64,000 nt of DNA from Gentiana macrophylla (GCA_026214975.1 CM047808.1:3400073-3464072); one strand, 5' to 3'; shown: positions 1 through 12,834, counted from the stretch's first letter. Made by a program: numbers and translations. The notes: generated by a model not told the origin, from the letters alone.

Positions 1-50
1 TCTCTTTTGTTATTTCGTCATTCACCTTGTTTTTCCTGTGATCATTAGCT

Positions 51-2824
51 ATGGCGATGGAGTGTGTTCCGCGTGATCAAAAAGATCGAAGGACGAGGAA
101 ACGGCAGCGTTTAGGCTGGGACGCTATGCCTCCTGATGTTTTGATGCTTCCGCAGGTACAATTAGATCATCATTTCGTCATTTTTTACTATAGCACTGTG
201 AATTTTGTTTTGTTTTGATGGATTTTGTACGTTTCTAGGTCCTGATTTCGAACCCGTTTTTGTGTAACCTGCGTTGGTTTTGATTGAACGATTTAGGTTT
301 TTCTTGTTGTCATCAATATTTTATTTTTTGGTGTAGAAGCCGCTCCCCTCCTTATTCTGAAATCAAAGTGCTGTTTGTTTTCCCTCCAAGCTTGAATCTT
401 TGACCAAAAACTTGTTGGCTGAGTACCCGTTTTGATTTTTTTTGTTTTCTTTTTAATTGGCGTGTGGGAAAGTCATGTAGAAATATGATATGAGGATTTT
501 TCTTTTTAGTTTGTCTGCTGATTGTAATCAAAGAAAGCTAAAGTTTTAGAAGATTAAGTTGATTTATGGATGTTTGTTTGGGGTGAGATAATGAAATGTG
601 CTTACAACCTTCACACATTTTATTAGGTGTTTTCGATTATTGGAAGCTTAAGGTAATGCTTTGGATTCGGTGTTGAGTAAGCAAAGGATTAAATGTATCT
701 ATGTAGGCTCAGCTAGGAATGTTTATTGGACAAGAGGCTGGGAATGTTGCAAGCCTGGCACATTTGAAGGCAATGCCAGCTTGTCTTCCCGATGTTAATG
801 GAATTGCTGAAAATCAAACTTCCGCATTGCAAGAAGATGACTCGGACGGACATTACATATTTGAGCTCGGGCAGGATTTAACTATTCGATGTAATTACCT
901 TTTCTCAAACTTCTTGGATTTCTTATTTTGAATCCATAACCAAGTGAATCGTTGCCTGATGTGCGTCCCCCCCCCCCCCCATTTTTGCAGATACAATAAA
1001 CAGCAAATTGGGTGAAGGTAATTTTCCGTTGGTAGATCTTGGATTTTGATTGTGTGCTTCCTGTTGAGACTTCGGTTGCTTGGACTGATACCAGGTTCTT
1101 AATCCAGGAACTTTTGGTCAGGTTTTAGAATGCTGGGACAGAGATAGGAAGGAACCAGTTGCCATCAAGATTATACGCAGCATCAAAAAGTACCGAGCAG
1201 CAGCCTTGGCTGAAGTCAGCGTGCTTCAAAAGCTTGCGAAACATGATAAAGGGGGTGAACGGTAAGTTCTTCTCTTGTTTCTTTATATTTTTCCAATTGT
1301 TTTGCCATTTCATGGTGTATAAATTGTTGGCATCAGTTGTTAAACGTGTTTGCCTCTTGCAGTTGTGTTCAATTACGTAACTGGTTTGACTTTCAAAACC
1401 ATATTTGTATTGTAAGTATATAGTGTAGTTGATTTAGTAGATTTTCCCCACCTTAACAAATGTGTTTTGTGAGTTAAGATTGTGGATCAACCTAATGGCT
1501 GTAACAGGTCTTTGAGAAGCTCGGACCAAGCTTATACGATTTTGTACGAAAAAACAATTCCGCCCGTTTCCCATTGATCTTGTCCGAGACATTGGCCGAC
1601 AACTATTGGAATGTGTTTCATGTGTGTAGTCTTCCATTCACTTACAGTTTCCCCTTTTACTTTGATAAACTCATCTCACACATGAATATTATATCGAGAG
1701 GGAATAATCGTCGTTATGTTTTGCAGTTATGCATGATCTTCGTCTCATCCACACTGATTTAAAGCCTGAGAACATTCTTCTTGTGTCTCCCGAGTTCGTG
1801 AAAGTTCCCGATTTTAATAGGGTAATTTTATATAGTGTTGGAGAGCATGAGCATGTTATGTGTGTTTGCTTCTTGTAGTAAAACTTATTCTTTTCCGATG
1901 CTTGGGAAGAGGGTGGGGGGCGGCTTAAGCAATACCCACTTAAACGGATCAAGGGGGGGGGGGGGGGTTAAGGTTACCCTATCAAGTGTGTTTTCTTACA
2001 TAATTTGCTGTTTTTTAGGATTCATCAAAGTTTTTGACGGCTGGTTCCTCTTACAAGAAAGTGCCGAAGTCCAGTAAAATAAAAGTCATCGACTTTGGTA
2101 GTGCAACCCACTATCGTAAGGATCTAACATACACCGTTTCTACACGAAATTATCGTGCACCAGAAATTATACTTGGTAAGCATAATGACTTGTATTTCTG
2201 GACAGACGGAGTAGTTTTTTTAAAATCTCGTGGGATCTCTGAATAGCGTGGTATAATTGTAATTATGTAGGCCTTGGGTGGAGTTATCCTTGTGACATAT
2301 GGAGCGTGGGATGTATCCTCATTGAGTTGTGCTCGGTATGTGATTAAAAACGACACTAAAAACAGCCAACCATCAGAAAGTCGATCGATCCGTCTATTTT
2401 TTTAATTTTTTTAACGAGTTTACTTAAGAACGTGTCGTATGTTAAAACTTACTAAGTGATTGTTGAACAATTGGATTTGTAGGGTAGAGCATTATTCCAA
2501 ACCCATGAGAATTTAGAGCATCTTGCTATGATGGAAAAGGTTCTTGGACTTCTCCCTCAACACATGTTTAAGAAAGCAAAGTAAGTTTTCAGTTTTTTTT
2601 TTTTATCACGAAAAATGCTGCGACCACTACATCGTGTTCATTACGAGCTTTTAGATTAAAGTGTTTGGTTGTGGTTTCTCTCTCACATGAATATAATTTC
2701 AGTCTGCATGCTTATAAGTATGTGAAAAAGGGTCGTCTTGACTCTCCTGAAGGAGCTGTGTTTCGGGGCAGTATAAGAGCCGTTATGAAGCTGCCTAGTC
2801 TTCAGGTGTGTGTTTCTCCTCGTT

Positions 2825-2893
<69 letters not shown>

Positions 2894-3142
2894 CATCCCG
2901 GATATTCGCTTTATGCATCAATCCACAACTGTAGGACCTATTGATTGTTATGAACTTATGATGAGTTTTTTTGTTTTGTTTTGGGGGACACGTGGCAGAA
3001 CCTGGTAATGGAGCTTGTGGAGGATTCAGCTGGAGACATGTTTGATCTTCTAAAAGGGCTTCTAAAATACGATCCTTCGGATCGATTAACAGCACAAGAA
3101 GCTCTTAAGCATCCCTTTTTCACTAGGGTTCTTGTTGATTGA
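51..3142 (+). CDS. AFC2: LAMMER/CLK-type dual-specificity kinase, AFC2-like, with a frameshift in exon 6
   Basis: AFC kinases are nuclear and phosphorylate SR splicing factors. Exons read as 51-155, 707-890, 991-1017, 1108-1261, 1363-1411, 1508-1621, 1727-1821, 2019-2175, 2271-2335, 2483-2580, 2703-2805 and 2999-3142, all GT-AG. Visible: basic N-terminus (RRTRKRQR), DGHYIFELG, glycine loop GEGTFGQV, VAIK lysine, HTDLKPEN catalytic loop, DFGSATHY (DFG), [15 protein letters not shown], and the family signature as [11 protein letters not shown], so LAMMEK where most members have LAMMER. The exon sum is 1295 nt, one short of a multiple of three. Exon 6 opens in the [12 protein letters not shown] frame and closes in the [15 protein letters not shown] frame, with the break at about 1555-1565 near an A6 run. 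The rest is intact (about 431 aa expected; Arabidopsis AFC2 is about 427). A base-call error or a young null allele are both possible. The start is the first ATG and matches the AFC2 N-terminus. Confidence 0.9.
967..980. repeat. poly-C tract in AFC2 intron 2
   Basis: A run of about 14 C ends shortly before the exon 3 acceptor. A poly-G run at about 1951-1968 sits in intron 7. Long homopolymers are error-prone in sequencing, which bears on the frameshift call in this gene. Confidence 0.8.
2829..2890. repeat. (AT)n microsatellite in AFC2 intron 11
   Basis: About 31 AT units lie between exon 11 and exon 12 of the kinase. Reading through it gives only artificial IYIYIY peptides. Confidence 0.95.
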
Positions 3143-3900
3143 ACAAAAAAATAAGACACCTATTCAATTTGGTCCCAATGTACAATTTAGGCTGACTCTA
3201 GGCCTAACATTTTGTATTATAAAGCATAATTCATGTAATTGTAATTGGTTATAGTGATTTAAAGGGTTAATTTCATCTCCGTGTGCTGATTTATAGTTCT
3301 GATTATGTGATTCCTTCATTTGTTTTGTTGAAGGGTCGTTATTTGTACCACAGTCATACTATCTGCTGCACCTCACCTATCGATGCATCACACATTTTTC
3401 AAAGAATCAAACTTGTGAAAGTCGATTGAATCAACTCTGCAAGAAGTTGGTTTTTGGCTTTAGAATCGGCTTCGCAAGTTCGATGGCACTGTGGTGCACC
3501 GATAGAGTCATTGCGGTGCATATAAAAGAAACATGCTTCAAAGCCACATATATCCCTTTTGACCAAGGTTTTGTCATACAAATGCCCCATATGACAGTCT
3601 CTTCTGCTTGACAAAATTGCCCCAACCACTCCTTTTTCAACTACAAATAATACTCTTTCCTCCCATAATACAAGTTCTTTTGTTTCTTTTCACCGTTTAA
3701 GAAAGTGAAAGAACGTCGTAAATTTGAATGACAAAAGTTTTAAATGGCCTCTTGGTATCATTAATATTGTAGTTGAATTGGTAATAAATAAGAGGTAATA
3801 CATTGATATTCTAAAAGTTATAGTATTGTGTACAAACTATAAAAGGTTAAAAGGCCTTATAAAAGTACCATTGATTATACATACCTTGTCGGTTGTGCAA
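3143..3900. other. AFC2 downstream region without a recognisable gene
   Basis: 3' UTR-like AT-rich sequence follows the AFC2 stop. About 3415-3500 contains GTCGATT/AATCGGCTT-type words also seen in QS intron 1 (8580-8950) and near 63190-63270, suggesting a dispersed repeat. I see no supported coding region. Confidence 0.5.
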
Positions 3901-4320
3901 GCCATAAACGGTGTCATGAGTAGTAACAAAGCGTTTCTTTTTCTGAGAATCTAACAAAGCGTTTCTGATTATTGAATCTAAGCAACCAAGCCATAAACGG
4001 CGTCATGAGTAGTAACGAAGCGTTTCTAGTGATTGAATCTAGACAACCAAGCCATAAAGGGCGCCATGAGTGGTAACGAAGCGTTTTTGGTGATTGAATC
4101 TAGACAACCAAGCCATAAAGGGCGTCATAAAAGGCGTCAACCAAGCCATAAACGGCGTCATGAGTAGTAACGAAGCGTTTCTGGTGATTGAATCTAGACA
4201 ACCAAGCCATAAAGGGCGTCATGAGTAGTAACGAAGCGTTTCTAGTGATTGAATCTGGACAACCAAGCAAATATCGGCGTCATGAGTAGTACCAAAGGGT
4301 TTCTGGTGATTGATTCATGA
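3901..4320. repeat. 61-bp tandem minisatellite
   Basis: About six and a half head-to-tail copies of a 61-bp unit beginning CCATAAACGGCGTCATGAGT and ending with AGACAACCAAG. Copies differ by a few substitutions. The first holds an insertion and one at about 4110-4145 is shortened to about 33 bp. Internal words are CGAAGCGTTTCT and GATTGAATCT. No promoter or coding function is visible. Confidence 0.9.
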
Positions 4321-5355
4321 CTGCGCCTAGATGCTTAAGAAGGAATGCGAAGCACGTTTTGTTCACAAGCCAAGAGAAGCAAACTAAGCTACCAACTGCC
4401 ATACCAAAATGGGTCAGTCTTCTTCCATACGTGACGATTACTCTTAAAGAAACCCCTAACACTGTTGAGATCTTGTTATAGGAGGAATTTTAGAGGTTTA
4501 CATCTTCCTTTAAGGCTATAAAACCCGCCTTCTTTTCTTCCTTTAGGTCTTCGGAAGCCTCTAGATTCTCACCAAACAAGACCGAGGGGAAATAAATGAG
4601 AAGAAATCATTGGGATAATATACTTTCGAAGCATTACAATGGGACTCAACCTCTAAAAAACCGAACCTCATTTGCTCGACTTTTCAAAAAGCAAATGACC
4701 GCATTTCTGTCTAAAAATTCAAAACTCTTACTTCAATACAATACATTGATAGATGTCGTGTCTTGTCATTAAAAACTCGATTATTATTTTCGTGGGGCAC
4801 CATTAATAATATCCCAACCGACACATTTTCTATATGTTTTGATTTTCTATACATCATATCAGAGAGATTTTCTGAAAGATCATGTGGTGACAAGGAACCC
4901 AATAAAAAAAGTAAAGTTTTTTTTTTTTTTTTTGAGGGAAAAAAAGTAAAAGAAAAGTAAAGTAAAGTTTGGATCTTCTTATAACCATTTCCTAAATGGT
5001 CAACTTTGGCTCCCTACTGGCTCATTATTGTAATGATAATCACATTAACTGGCGGCTTAAAAACAGCAAAATTTGTTGTCAATTTAATATTCTAACTTGG
5101 GAAAAATATATGTTCCTTCGTCGATCTTACCTTTTTTAAGGCTAAAAGAATACATTTTATTAGCTTGGGCTAATCCCATGGAACAATGAAACTTCATAGG
5201 GTTTTTCTGTCTAGATGTATGTAGTCTGCATCTTCACAAACATGTCTATTTCACCGAGCCTCTCTCCGAGACAATGTCCTGATCAATCCTAGCAAGAATT
5301 ATATGAGAGGGGATGTATCCAATTCTACGTTGTCTACTACACGAAGACTTTCTAG
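4321..5355. other. intergenic region, nothing recognised
   Basis: AT-rich sequence with short homopolymers and no supported open reading frame, RNA gene or clear transposon ends. Confidence 0.4.
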
Positions 5356-5721
5356 CTAAACGATGGATAATAATATTTCTTTACATTTTGACAAAAGAAA
5401 ATGATACCGTAAACGATGACATTCATTTATAATGCAACCAATAGGTGAAAGTTCTTCATTGTTTAATTGAAGTTGCTTGAAAGTTGTGGACGAATCTTCT
5501 TTGGGGATCACTTTAAAAAAGCCTACGTGATGGCATAGAAGATGACATAGTATATAGCATCGGTCTCTAGCTTCTAATGCTACATTGAATCCACCATCCG
5601 ACCTTCTTGAGAAACTACGAAGTATTTCTTTGAAATATTTCTTCATTATGATTACCAATGAGACCTCCCGCAAGTGTCTTTCCTTTCCTAAAAGTCGCAT
5701 CTGCATTGGATTTAAGAACAT
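5356..5721 (-). pseudogene. remnant of an RNase H-like (RVT_3 type) domain, probably LINE-derived
   Basis: A 121-codon open frame ends in the layout typical of plant LINE-associated RNase H domains: ALEARDRCYILCHLL, then GFFKVIPKEDSSTTFKQLQL, then ELSPIGCIINECHRLRYHF. Family members usually show the A-E-A-R-A helix, a strand ending E-x-D-S, and an SPIG..I..C turn. Here the acidic residue before DS is present, but the upstream reverse transcriptase and a clean poly-A tail are not visible. I read it as a fragment of a dead retroelement rather than a host gene. A second, more decayed copy of the domain lies at 45641-46012. Confidence 0.55.
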
Positions 5722-7453
5722 CGTTTACCAGAGGAATCCACGAGGTACCATCGTAAGACTCGTTCACACATGTGCTTTGTATTACTCCTCATTAATGCAT
5801 TTATAGAGAAATTTAAAAGGGATGATAGGACTAAAGGACAAATTAAACAGTAAAACTGACAAAAAGAACATGGGTGGTGAAAATATGTCATTAAGGACAA
5901 ATTGAATTATTAATAGTTTAAAACACCCATGATACCTTTAGATCTGGAAATTATCACATCGCTGCTAAACTGGAACTTTCAATTTGTTGCAACGCATTTC
6001 GTATCATGAACACATCCAAAAAAAAAAAAAAATCTGAATAGTATCTAAATTTTTTCAGCGTTTAAAGTCATGCGGATTACAAAATTACAAAACAAATCCT
6101 CTTTATTTGAAGGTGATTTGAAACATATATCCGAGTTAGGGTTTCGAAATTTGCAGACGAATTACTGTGAGCGTCGAGAAGAAAGGGACGATCGACTAAA
6201 TTTTGGTGGAATTCAATACACTGTGAGCATCGAGAAGAAAGGGACGATGGACTAAATTTTGGTTGTCCTTAATACCATAAAATAAAATCCACTGGATTAA
6301 ATGACAAAATTATATATATATTGTCTTTTTTAACATTATTCTAAATTTAAACAAATGGAAATATATTCACTAATTTCGGTTTTATAGATGTATTTGTATT
6401 AACTCCACAAGACAGTTTCTTACTTGGGACAAATTATAGGTGTCTTTTAATTTTAATTTTAATTTTTTTTTTGGTTAGAGATGTCTTTAAAAACTTTATA
6501 TCTTTGTTATCCTCCTTTTCTTTCTCTTTTATTAAACATTTGAGGAATATCTCAGCTGATCTTCCGGCTAAAATTGGTCATTTCCTCCTAGTTTTCCATG
6601 ACGTGGTACTATTATATATGTTGTGTGATGTCATTAAAAATTTCCTTCATAAATGTTTCGGTTGAATCATTTTCTAATAAATATATAAATATCACTTTGA
6701 CGCGTCATTTTTGGATAGTGTTTCATATTGAGGCAACATAGACATTTAGAACATACAATTTAATGAAACCGTGTGGTTCAAATATTGTAGAGAGTTAGGA
6801 AAAACGAGAAATTCATTTGCACCATTAATTAATGTATTAATTGCACACTACTCTATCTCACAGTATCTCAATATAAGCGACTTTCATGTAGATGAAGGAA
6901 GGTTCTCATTAATGCATCTATAGAAAGTCGATTCTAGGCTCCATAATCGATTTTTATAAATTCAATTTTACTATGATATACAGATAAAATGATGTACGAA
7001 TAGGTTGACTCCGTGCAAATAGTTATACGTTTGGAAACAAATCTCCCCAATTTGACTATTGTTAAATAGAGATGTCAATTCCAAATTGGTAACTAGTCAT
7101 TATAAAAGTCAAAATTCTAAAGCAAAAACACTTTTTTTTCTCTATTATTTATTCTTTTATTATCTTTTTTTTTTCCCTCTCTATATTCCTCTCCGTTCTT
7201 TTCGTTATTCTTTGCAGCCCTTATTCCAATTCCCGCTCATTGGTGGCATTCCCAGCTTCCCCACTTTTCATGGCTGCCATTAATCCACAATTTGCCCCTT
7301 CTTCTCCAAGTTCTTGACCATAAACACCAAAACATTGAATTCAAATCTCCAAAAATTCACAGATTTACACACACTCACACACAAAAAGCCCAAGAATATA
7401 CATTTAGAGCGTTTTGAAGCAAATACTACGAACCATAATACTCACATAGAGCA
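5722..7453. other. intergenic region upstream of QS
   Basis: AT-rich, with two nearly identical short segments around 6160-6200 and 6220-6255 (GTGAGCRTCGAGAAGAAAGG). A TATAAAA word near 7099 lies about 350 bases upstream of the QS start and could be its TATA box. The 5' leader before 7454 is rich in CA/ACAC. No gene is seen. Confidence 0.4.
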
Positions 7454-10400
7454 ATGGAGGCTGCAAATCTTGTTATGAGAGCATCCTCCTCAAGTTTTTT
7501 CTCCAAATCAAGCATCCCTTTTCATCCTACAAACTCCAGGGCATTAGGACTACCCCATCAAGAAACTTTCGATTGCATCCAGTTTTCTAGCAAAAACCAC
7601 AAGAATTCTGCGTTTAGTCCAAAACCAACCAAAAAGTTTCTATCTTTTTCATGTTCTGTGCTCGCTTCTTCATTAGCTGATACCTCATCTTCAAACACCA
7701 AACAAAAGCTTCAATCTTTGATATCCGAGTTTCAGTCTCTTCGAGAACCCCTTGACAGAGTCAAACGCCTCTTGAATTACGCTTCTAATTGCCCTTTAAT
7801 CGATGAATCCTCGAAAAAACCCGAAAATCGGGTACCGGGTTGTACTGCACAGGTGTGGTTAAACGTTTCAATCGACGAAACAGGAAAAATGAGGTTTAAA
7901 GCTGACAGTGATTCTGAGATTACTAAAGGCTTTTGTGCTTGTTTAATTAATGTTTTAGAAGGGTCATCCCCTGAGGATGTATTGGAATTAAAGACAGAGG
8001 ATTTAGCTGCTTTGAATGTTGTAGGAGTCAATGGTAAAAGTGGATTGATATCTACTGCTTCTAGAGTGAATACTTGGCATAATGTATTGGTTAATATGCA
8101 AAAAAGGACTAAAGGATTAGTAGCTGAACTTGAAGGGAGACCAAAAGGTGAACCATTTCCTTCATTGGTTATCAAAGCTAATGGTATTGAAGCTAAAGGA
8201 AGCTATGCTCAAGCTCAGGTGGAGTTCACTTCTTAATGTAGTGTTTTAAAGTTGACTTTTTGTTGGACTTGTTTCAGTTAGTGATTGTTACATGCATTGG
8301 TTGCTTTTGCTGTTTTTTTGTTTTTTTTGGTTTTTGTTTTGATTGAGATCAGTTCTTATTGTATTTGGCTGCAATTGATTTGAAAAGCGCATTTTACTAT
8401 CTAATAAAGAATGCATCATGACATGAATATAGCACTTTGGAGTTTAGATATGGAGAGATAATTTTGCAGACATTCAAAATTTTAGCATTTTTTTTGTTTT
8501 CAATTGAGAGTTGTATATTGTTAGGAGAGAAGTAGGCATAGGTTTATTTCTTGGCGTCTTTAGAGGCACCACATGAAATCTACCATTGTGGCACGACAAT
8601 GACAATTTACTTTTTCACAGTCGATTGTAGAGCTCGGAATCGACTTTCTGGCTGTTGATTGTCACAATTGACCGGTGAAAGTTGATTTTAAACCTGAGAA
8701 TCGACTCTTCCGTCAGTTGATTGTTATCGGTGTGGTGTGACTGGTGTCACAGTAAAAACAATTTGGTGCCACTAAAGACGCCCCTTTTTCCAGATGGTAA
8801 AAATGGTCCCTTTTTGGAGTGCTTTACAGTTGATTCTCAGATCAAGAATCGACTTTCCACCGGTTTAATGTAACAATTGAGCTTGTTTTGCATCGGTTAA
8901 AGTCCATTCTGACTATGAGAAAGTCGATTATCAGCATGGAGACCAAATGGTAGGTTTAGTGTGGTGCCCTCCTGCCCTGTTTTTTGTTTGTTTGTCTTTT
9001 TCTTCTCATTTTTTTCGGTGTCACAACAACACCTGAGAATCATTATAGTTTAAATGCAGGCCAGGTTCTTAACACCTGATGTTTTAAAAGTTGAAGAACT
9101 AGCCAGTTTGCTTAAGGAGAAGAAAATCGGTGTTGTTGCCCATTTTTACATGGACCCTGAAGTCCAAGGTGTCCTAACTGCTGCACAGAAGCTATGGCCT
9201 CACATTCATATATCCGATTCACTGGTCATGGCAGATTCTGCAGTCCAAATGGCAAAAGCTGGATGCGAATTCATAGCGGTGCTCGGTGTAGATTTCATGT
9301 CGGAAAACGTACGCGCTATTCTTGATCAAGCTGGATACTCTAAGGTACTTTTTTAAGTGCTACTTCTAAGTCCTCATATATGCCCTAGACTGCTATAATA
9401 GTGTGCGATTTACATACATTTTGGGTTTGTATTCTCGTTCTTAGGTTCTTGGTCACAAGTTGATATTGGGTCGAGGGAGGCTCAATTATCCGTTTTCTCC
9501 CATTCTTTTGCATCGATCTTAGTGTCATTCATCAAAGGGATTACCTTTAACTATCATTACACAAACCTATTTGTTTTGATCTTTGAAACTTGCAATTGTA
9601 CATGTATTATTTGGTTTTGGCTAATTGAATCTCTTGTTTTTTTTGTTGCTGCGAACAACGCTTATATTTGCGTGTTGTAACCGTAGGAGTGAAGATACGT
9701 GATTCAAATACGTACATTCATATCTATAATTTGATCCTTATAGGTTAAATATGTACAATTTGGCCCCTATACTTTTAATATTTACACATATTCCATCCGT
9801 ATCCCCGTGAAACCTAGTGTAGAAGGAGTATTCTAATTATACATTCATTCTTTTGTATGGAATTAAGTAGTTTGTTTTTTGTTTTGAAGGTTGTAGTGTA
9901 CCGGATGTCAAACGAACGCATTAGCTGCTCATTGGCTGACGCCGCATCCAGTCCTGAATACGTGGAGTATCTTTCAAAAGCTTCGGTTATATCTCCGTCT
10001 TTGCACGTTGTTTACATAAACACTTCCTTGGAGACGAAGGCGTATTCTCATGAACTTGTGCCAACAATAACATGCACTTCTTCAAATGTTGTGCAAACAA
10101 TTCTACAGGTTTTGTATATGTTTGCGTTCGTTTTGTCTTTTTTTGTTCGTTGTGATGTCTTAAATTTGGATGACAGATACTTATGTTTGGTAGCGTGTCC
10201 TGTGTCCGATACGTATTTGAACAAATACACAATGGATAATTAAGATAGGGGTGAAATTGTAATTTTTAAGAAGTTGGATATGAGATTTGGAGATATGCAT
10301 CTGTAGTTGGATACGTAAAATGAAGAACCTTGTTGGAAATCGGAGAAAAACAACCAGAAAATAAACTAAAAGCCACCTCAAATGAAGAAAAAAAAAACCT

Positions 10401-12697
10401 ATTAAAAATGATGAAAACCACTAAAATGCTTTGTTAAGTATGTATAATTTGGTCCTTATAGTTTTATTATGTACAGTTTGTTCCCTATATTTTTGATATT
10501 TACGCGTGCCCTTTCAATAATCCCACACCTGTGTATGCTTTATCCACGTATCTGTACTCATGTAATACATACCCGTACAACCTATGTTTTATTATGTAAT
10601 GTTAGGTCCCTATATTTTCAATATTTACACATATCCCTTCATACCCGTATCACATATTTTTCATATTATGTAAAGTTGGGTCCCTGTATCTTAATATTTA
10701 CCATATCATTCCTGTGTACCATGTATCCGAGTATTCGTACCCATGCAGCCTAAGCTTACCATGTACAGTTTGGTCCCTATGCTTTTAATATCTACGCCTA
10801 CCCCCTCTGTACCCTTACCTATATATTTTCAAAACCCCTGCATCTGCGTGTCCTGTATTTACGTATCTACGTATCTGTACTCATGTATTCTGAATTCTTA
10901 CCTTATGTATAAATTCGCGTTGCATGTGCAGGCGTTTGCTGAAATTCCTAATCTAAATGTATGGTATGGTCCTGATTCTTACATGGGTGCAAATATCGCG
11001 GAGTTATTTCAACAGATGACTGCAATGACTGATGAAGAAATAGCGCTGATACATCCAAAACATGATAGAAACTCCATTAAATCTCTGTTGCCTCGGTTGC
11101 ATTATTTCCAGGTAAGAGAATTTTTTTTTTCTTTTAAAACTAGTTATTCTTTTCAAATTGATGCACGTGTATATTTGGACAATTTCGGCCCTTTTCGTTT
11201 CGTGATTTTTAGAGATTAAAGACACTTTTGCCCCCTTTCTTTCGTGATTTTCGTACTTCTAATCATAATCTTTCATCTTGGTACTTTTACCCGTGATTTA
11301 TGCGTTTTGTTTTTACAAAAAGCAGTCCAATTCTGCCACGTGTCAAGTTTTTATATGCCGGTTCTTTGGACTGAAAATGTAAAAAAATTGCATATATGAA
11401 GGTTAAATGCGCCACAACATAAAACATTAGGGATAGAAGTGTAAAAACCGTGAAACAAAGGAGGCTAAAAGTGTCATTTTATCTCCTGATTTTATGAAAA
11501 CTCCTTTTTTCTGTCCATCTAATTTTTTCCTGCCTTTTTCTTGATCCAGAATGGAACATGCATTGTTCATCACCTTTTCGGGCACGAAGTAGTCGAGAAG
11601 ATAAACGAAATGTACTGCGACGCGTTCTTAACCGCGCATTTCGAAGTTCCTGGGGAGATGTTTTCTTTAGCAATGGAAGCAAAGCGAAGAGGAATGGGCG
11701 TCGTGGGCTCGACTCAAAACATACTCGATTTCATCAAACAAAGAGTACAAGAAGCTTTGGATCGAAACGTCGATGACCATCTTCAGTTCGTGTTAGGGAC
11801 GGAATCCGGTATGCTGACTTCCATCGTAGCAGCTGTTCGCATACTGTTAGATTCCGCCAAACCCTCTAGCAAGGTTAGTGTTGAGATCATATTTCCCGTG
11901 TCATCCGAGTCGGTAACGAAAACAACGAGCCATTCGTCGTTGGGCCCGAGTTTGAATAACGGAGGTGAAGAAGTACTTGCGGTGATACCCGGTGTTGCAA
12001 GTGGTGAAGGATGCTCTATTCATGGCGGTTGTGCTTCTTGCCCTTATATGAAGGTTTGTGTGTTCTTCTTTGTACTGCGTAATTCCCAATTTTTTCTCCG
12101 GTACCAATTTCGCCCTTCAACTTATATGTATATATAATTGGTGATTTTTTTAGTGTTTAATTATTTCTCTTTCCCTCTTTCAGATGAATTCGCTTAGCTC
12201 GCTTCTGAATATATGCCGCGGTTTACCTAATGAAAAGAACAAGCTTATAGCGTATGAAGCGGCTCGGTTCGGTTTGAGAACCCTTTCTGGAAATCTTATA
12301 GCAGAAGTTGGCTGTGAGCCGATCCTTCATATGCGACATTTTCAGGTAAAAATCATACGAGAATTTACGTAAAAATCTTTAAAATGATGATAAATATGTA
12401 TTTTACATATTCAAATCCTTCATATACGCCACACTTGAGTGTGAGGTTCGACTTTCCAGAGGTCAAATATGGCCATTCGTCCTCTTCAAAGTCGAGGTTC
12501 GTCCATAGGTCGGATGTGGTGATATTCGACCTCCTGGAAACTCAAACCTCGTGTATGAGGTTCGACTTTCGAGTAACCTCGTTTTTCTTAACCCCTGTTT
12601 TTCATTGCAGGCCACAAAAAGATTACCAGAGAAACTTGTGAATCAAGTTTTGCACCAATGTGGTAATAACAGTATAATAGCCAACTCATGTGTTTGA
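7454..12697 (+). CDS. QS: Quinolinate synthase, plastid SufE-NadA fusion
   Basis: Makes quinolinate from iminoaspartate and dihydroxyacetone phosphate in the plastid, the second step of NAD synthesis from aspartate. Seven exons: 7454-8218, 9060-9344, 9890-10108, 10932-11111, 11550-12053, 12184-12345 and 12611-12697. All introns are phase 0 and the coding total is 733 aa (Arabidopsis QS/OLD5 is about 718). Order: Ser-rich plastid transit peptide (about 1-70); SufE domain (about 75-215) with the sulfur-acceptor Cys in RVPGCTAQVW; then NadA (from about 256) with VVAHFYMDPEVQG, SDSLVMADSAVQMAK, TITCTSSNVV, VWYGPDSYMGAN, GTCIVHHLFGHEVVE, TAHFEVPGEMFSLA, LGTESGM and GGCASCPYMKMNSL, which supply the conserved [4Fe-4S] cysteines. 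Exon 1 runs open 18 nt past its donor. No damage is visible, so it is very probably functional. It shares orientation with AFC2 and WNK, but no operon-like coupling is implied. Confidence 0.95.
8551..8783. mobile_element. small MITE-like element in QS intron 1
   Basis: Inverted ends GGCGTCTTTAGAGGCACCA (left, from about 8552) and TTGGTGCCACTAAAGACGCC (right, ending about 8782) match with one mismatch. The interior carries several GTCGATT / AATCGACTTT words. A related stretch of GTCGATT words and a GTGGTGCCCTCC word continues to about 8980. The superfamily is unclear, and I could not define the target duplication. Confidence 0.6.
10180..10925. repeat. imperfect tandem repeats in QS intron 3, shared with WNK intron 7
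   Basis: From about 10440 the intron holds roughly four diverged ~110-bp copies built around TATGTACAGTTTGGTCCCTA followed by TTTTAATATTTAC and pyrimidine-rich words. A copy also starts at about 9740 in intron 2. The left part (10180-10370) has GATACTTATGTTTGGTAGCG, which matches the start of a similar block in WNK intron 7 (from about 17518). Confidence 0.65.
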
Positions 12698-12802
12698 AGT
12701 TGTCAAATTGGGAATGGCCCTTCAACAGAAACTTGCAGTTGAGAAAAAGCTGCTCTGTTTTTTCATGTTGTACAATTATATATAGTATAATATGTTTGGG
12801 CA

Positions 12803-12834
12803 GGGGTTTAGGGGGGTGGGGGTGGGGTGGGTGG
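12803..12834 (+). other. G-rich, quadruplex-capable tract in the QS 3' UTR
   Basis: Runs of G4, G6, G5, G4, G3 and G2 separated by 1-4 bases lie about 106 nt after the QS stop on the sense strand, which fits a G-quadruplex motif. Similar tracts follow the WNK stop and the NBR1 stop. Confidence 0.6.

Noticed and set aside
2665..3095. Open frames with long IYIYIY stretches
   Set aside because: Produced by reading through the (AT)n microsatellite in an AFC2 intron.
3901..4320. CRISPR-like appearance of regular repeats
   Set aside because: Units are contiguous 61-bp tandem copies without unique spacers, in a plant nuclear genome.
7777..8175. 132-codon frame on the - strand
   Set aside because: Antisense shadow of QS exon 1, which is strongly supported by SufE motifs.
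11541..11776. Alternative + strand frame over QS exon 5 (MHCSSPFRARSS...)
   Set aside because: Shadow of the NadA frame; no domain.
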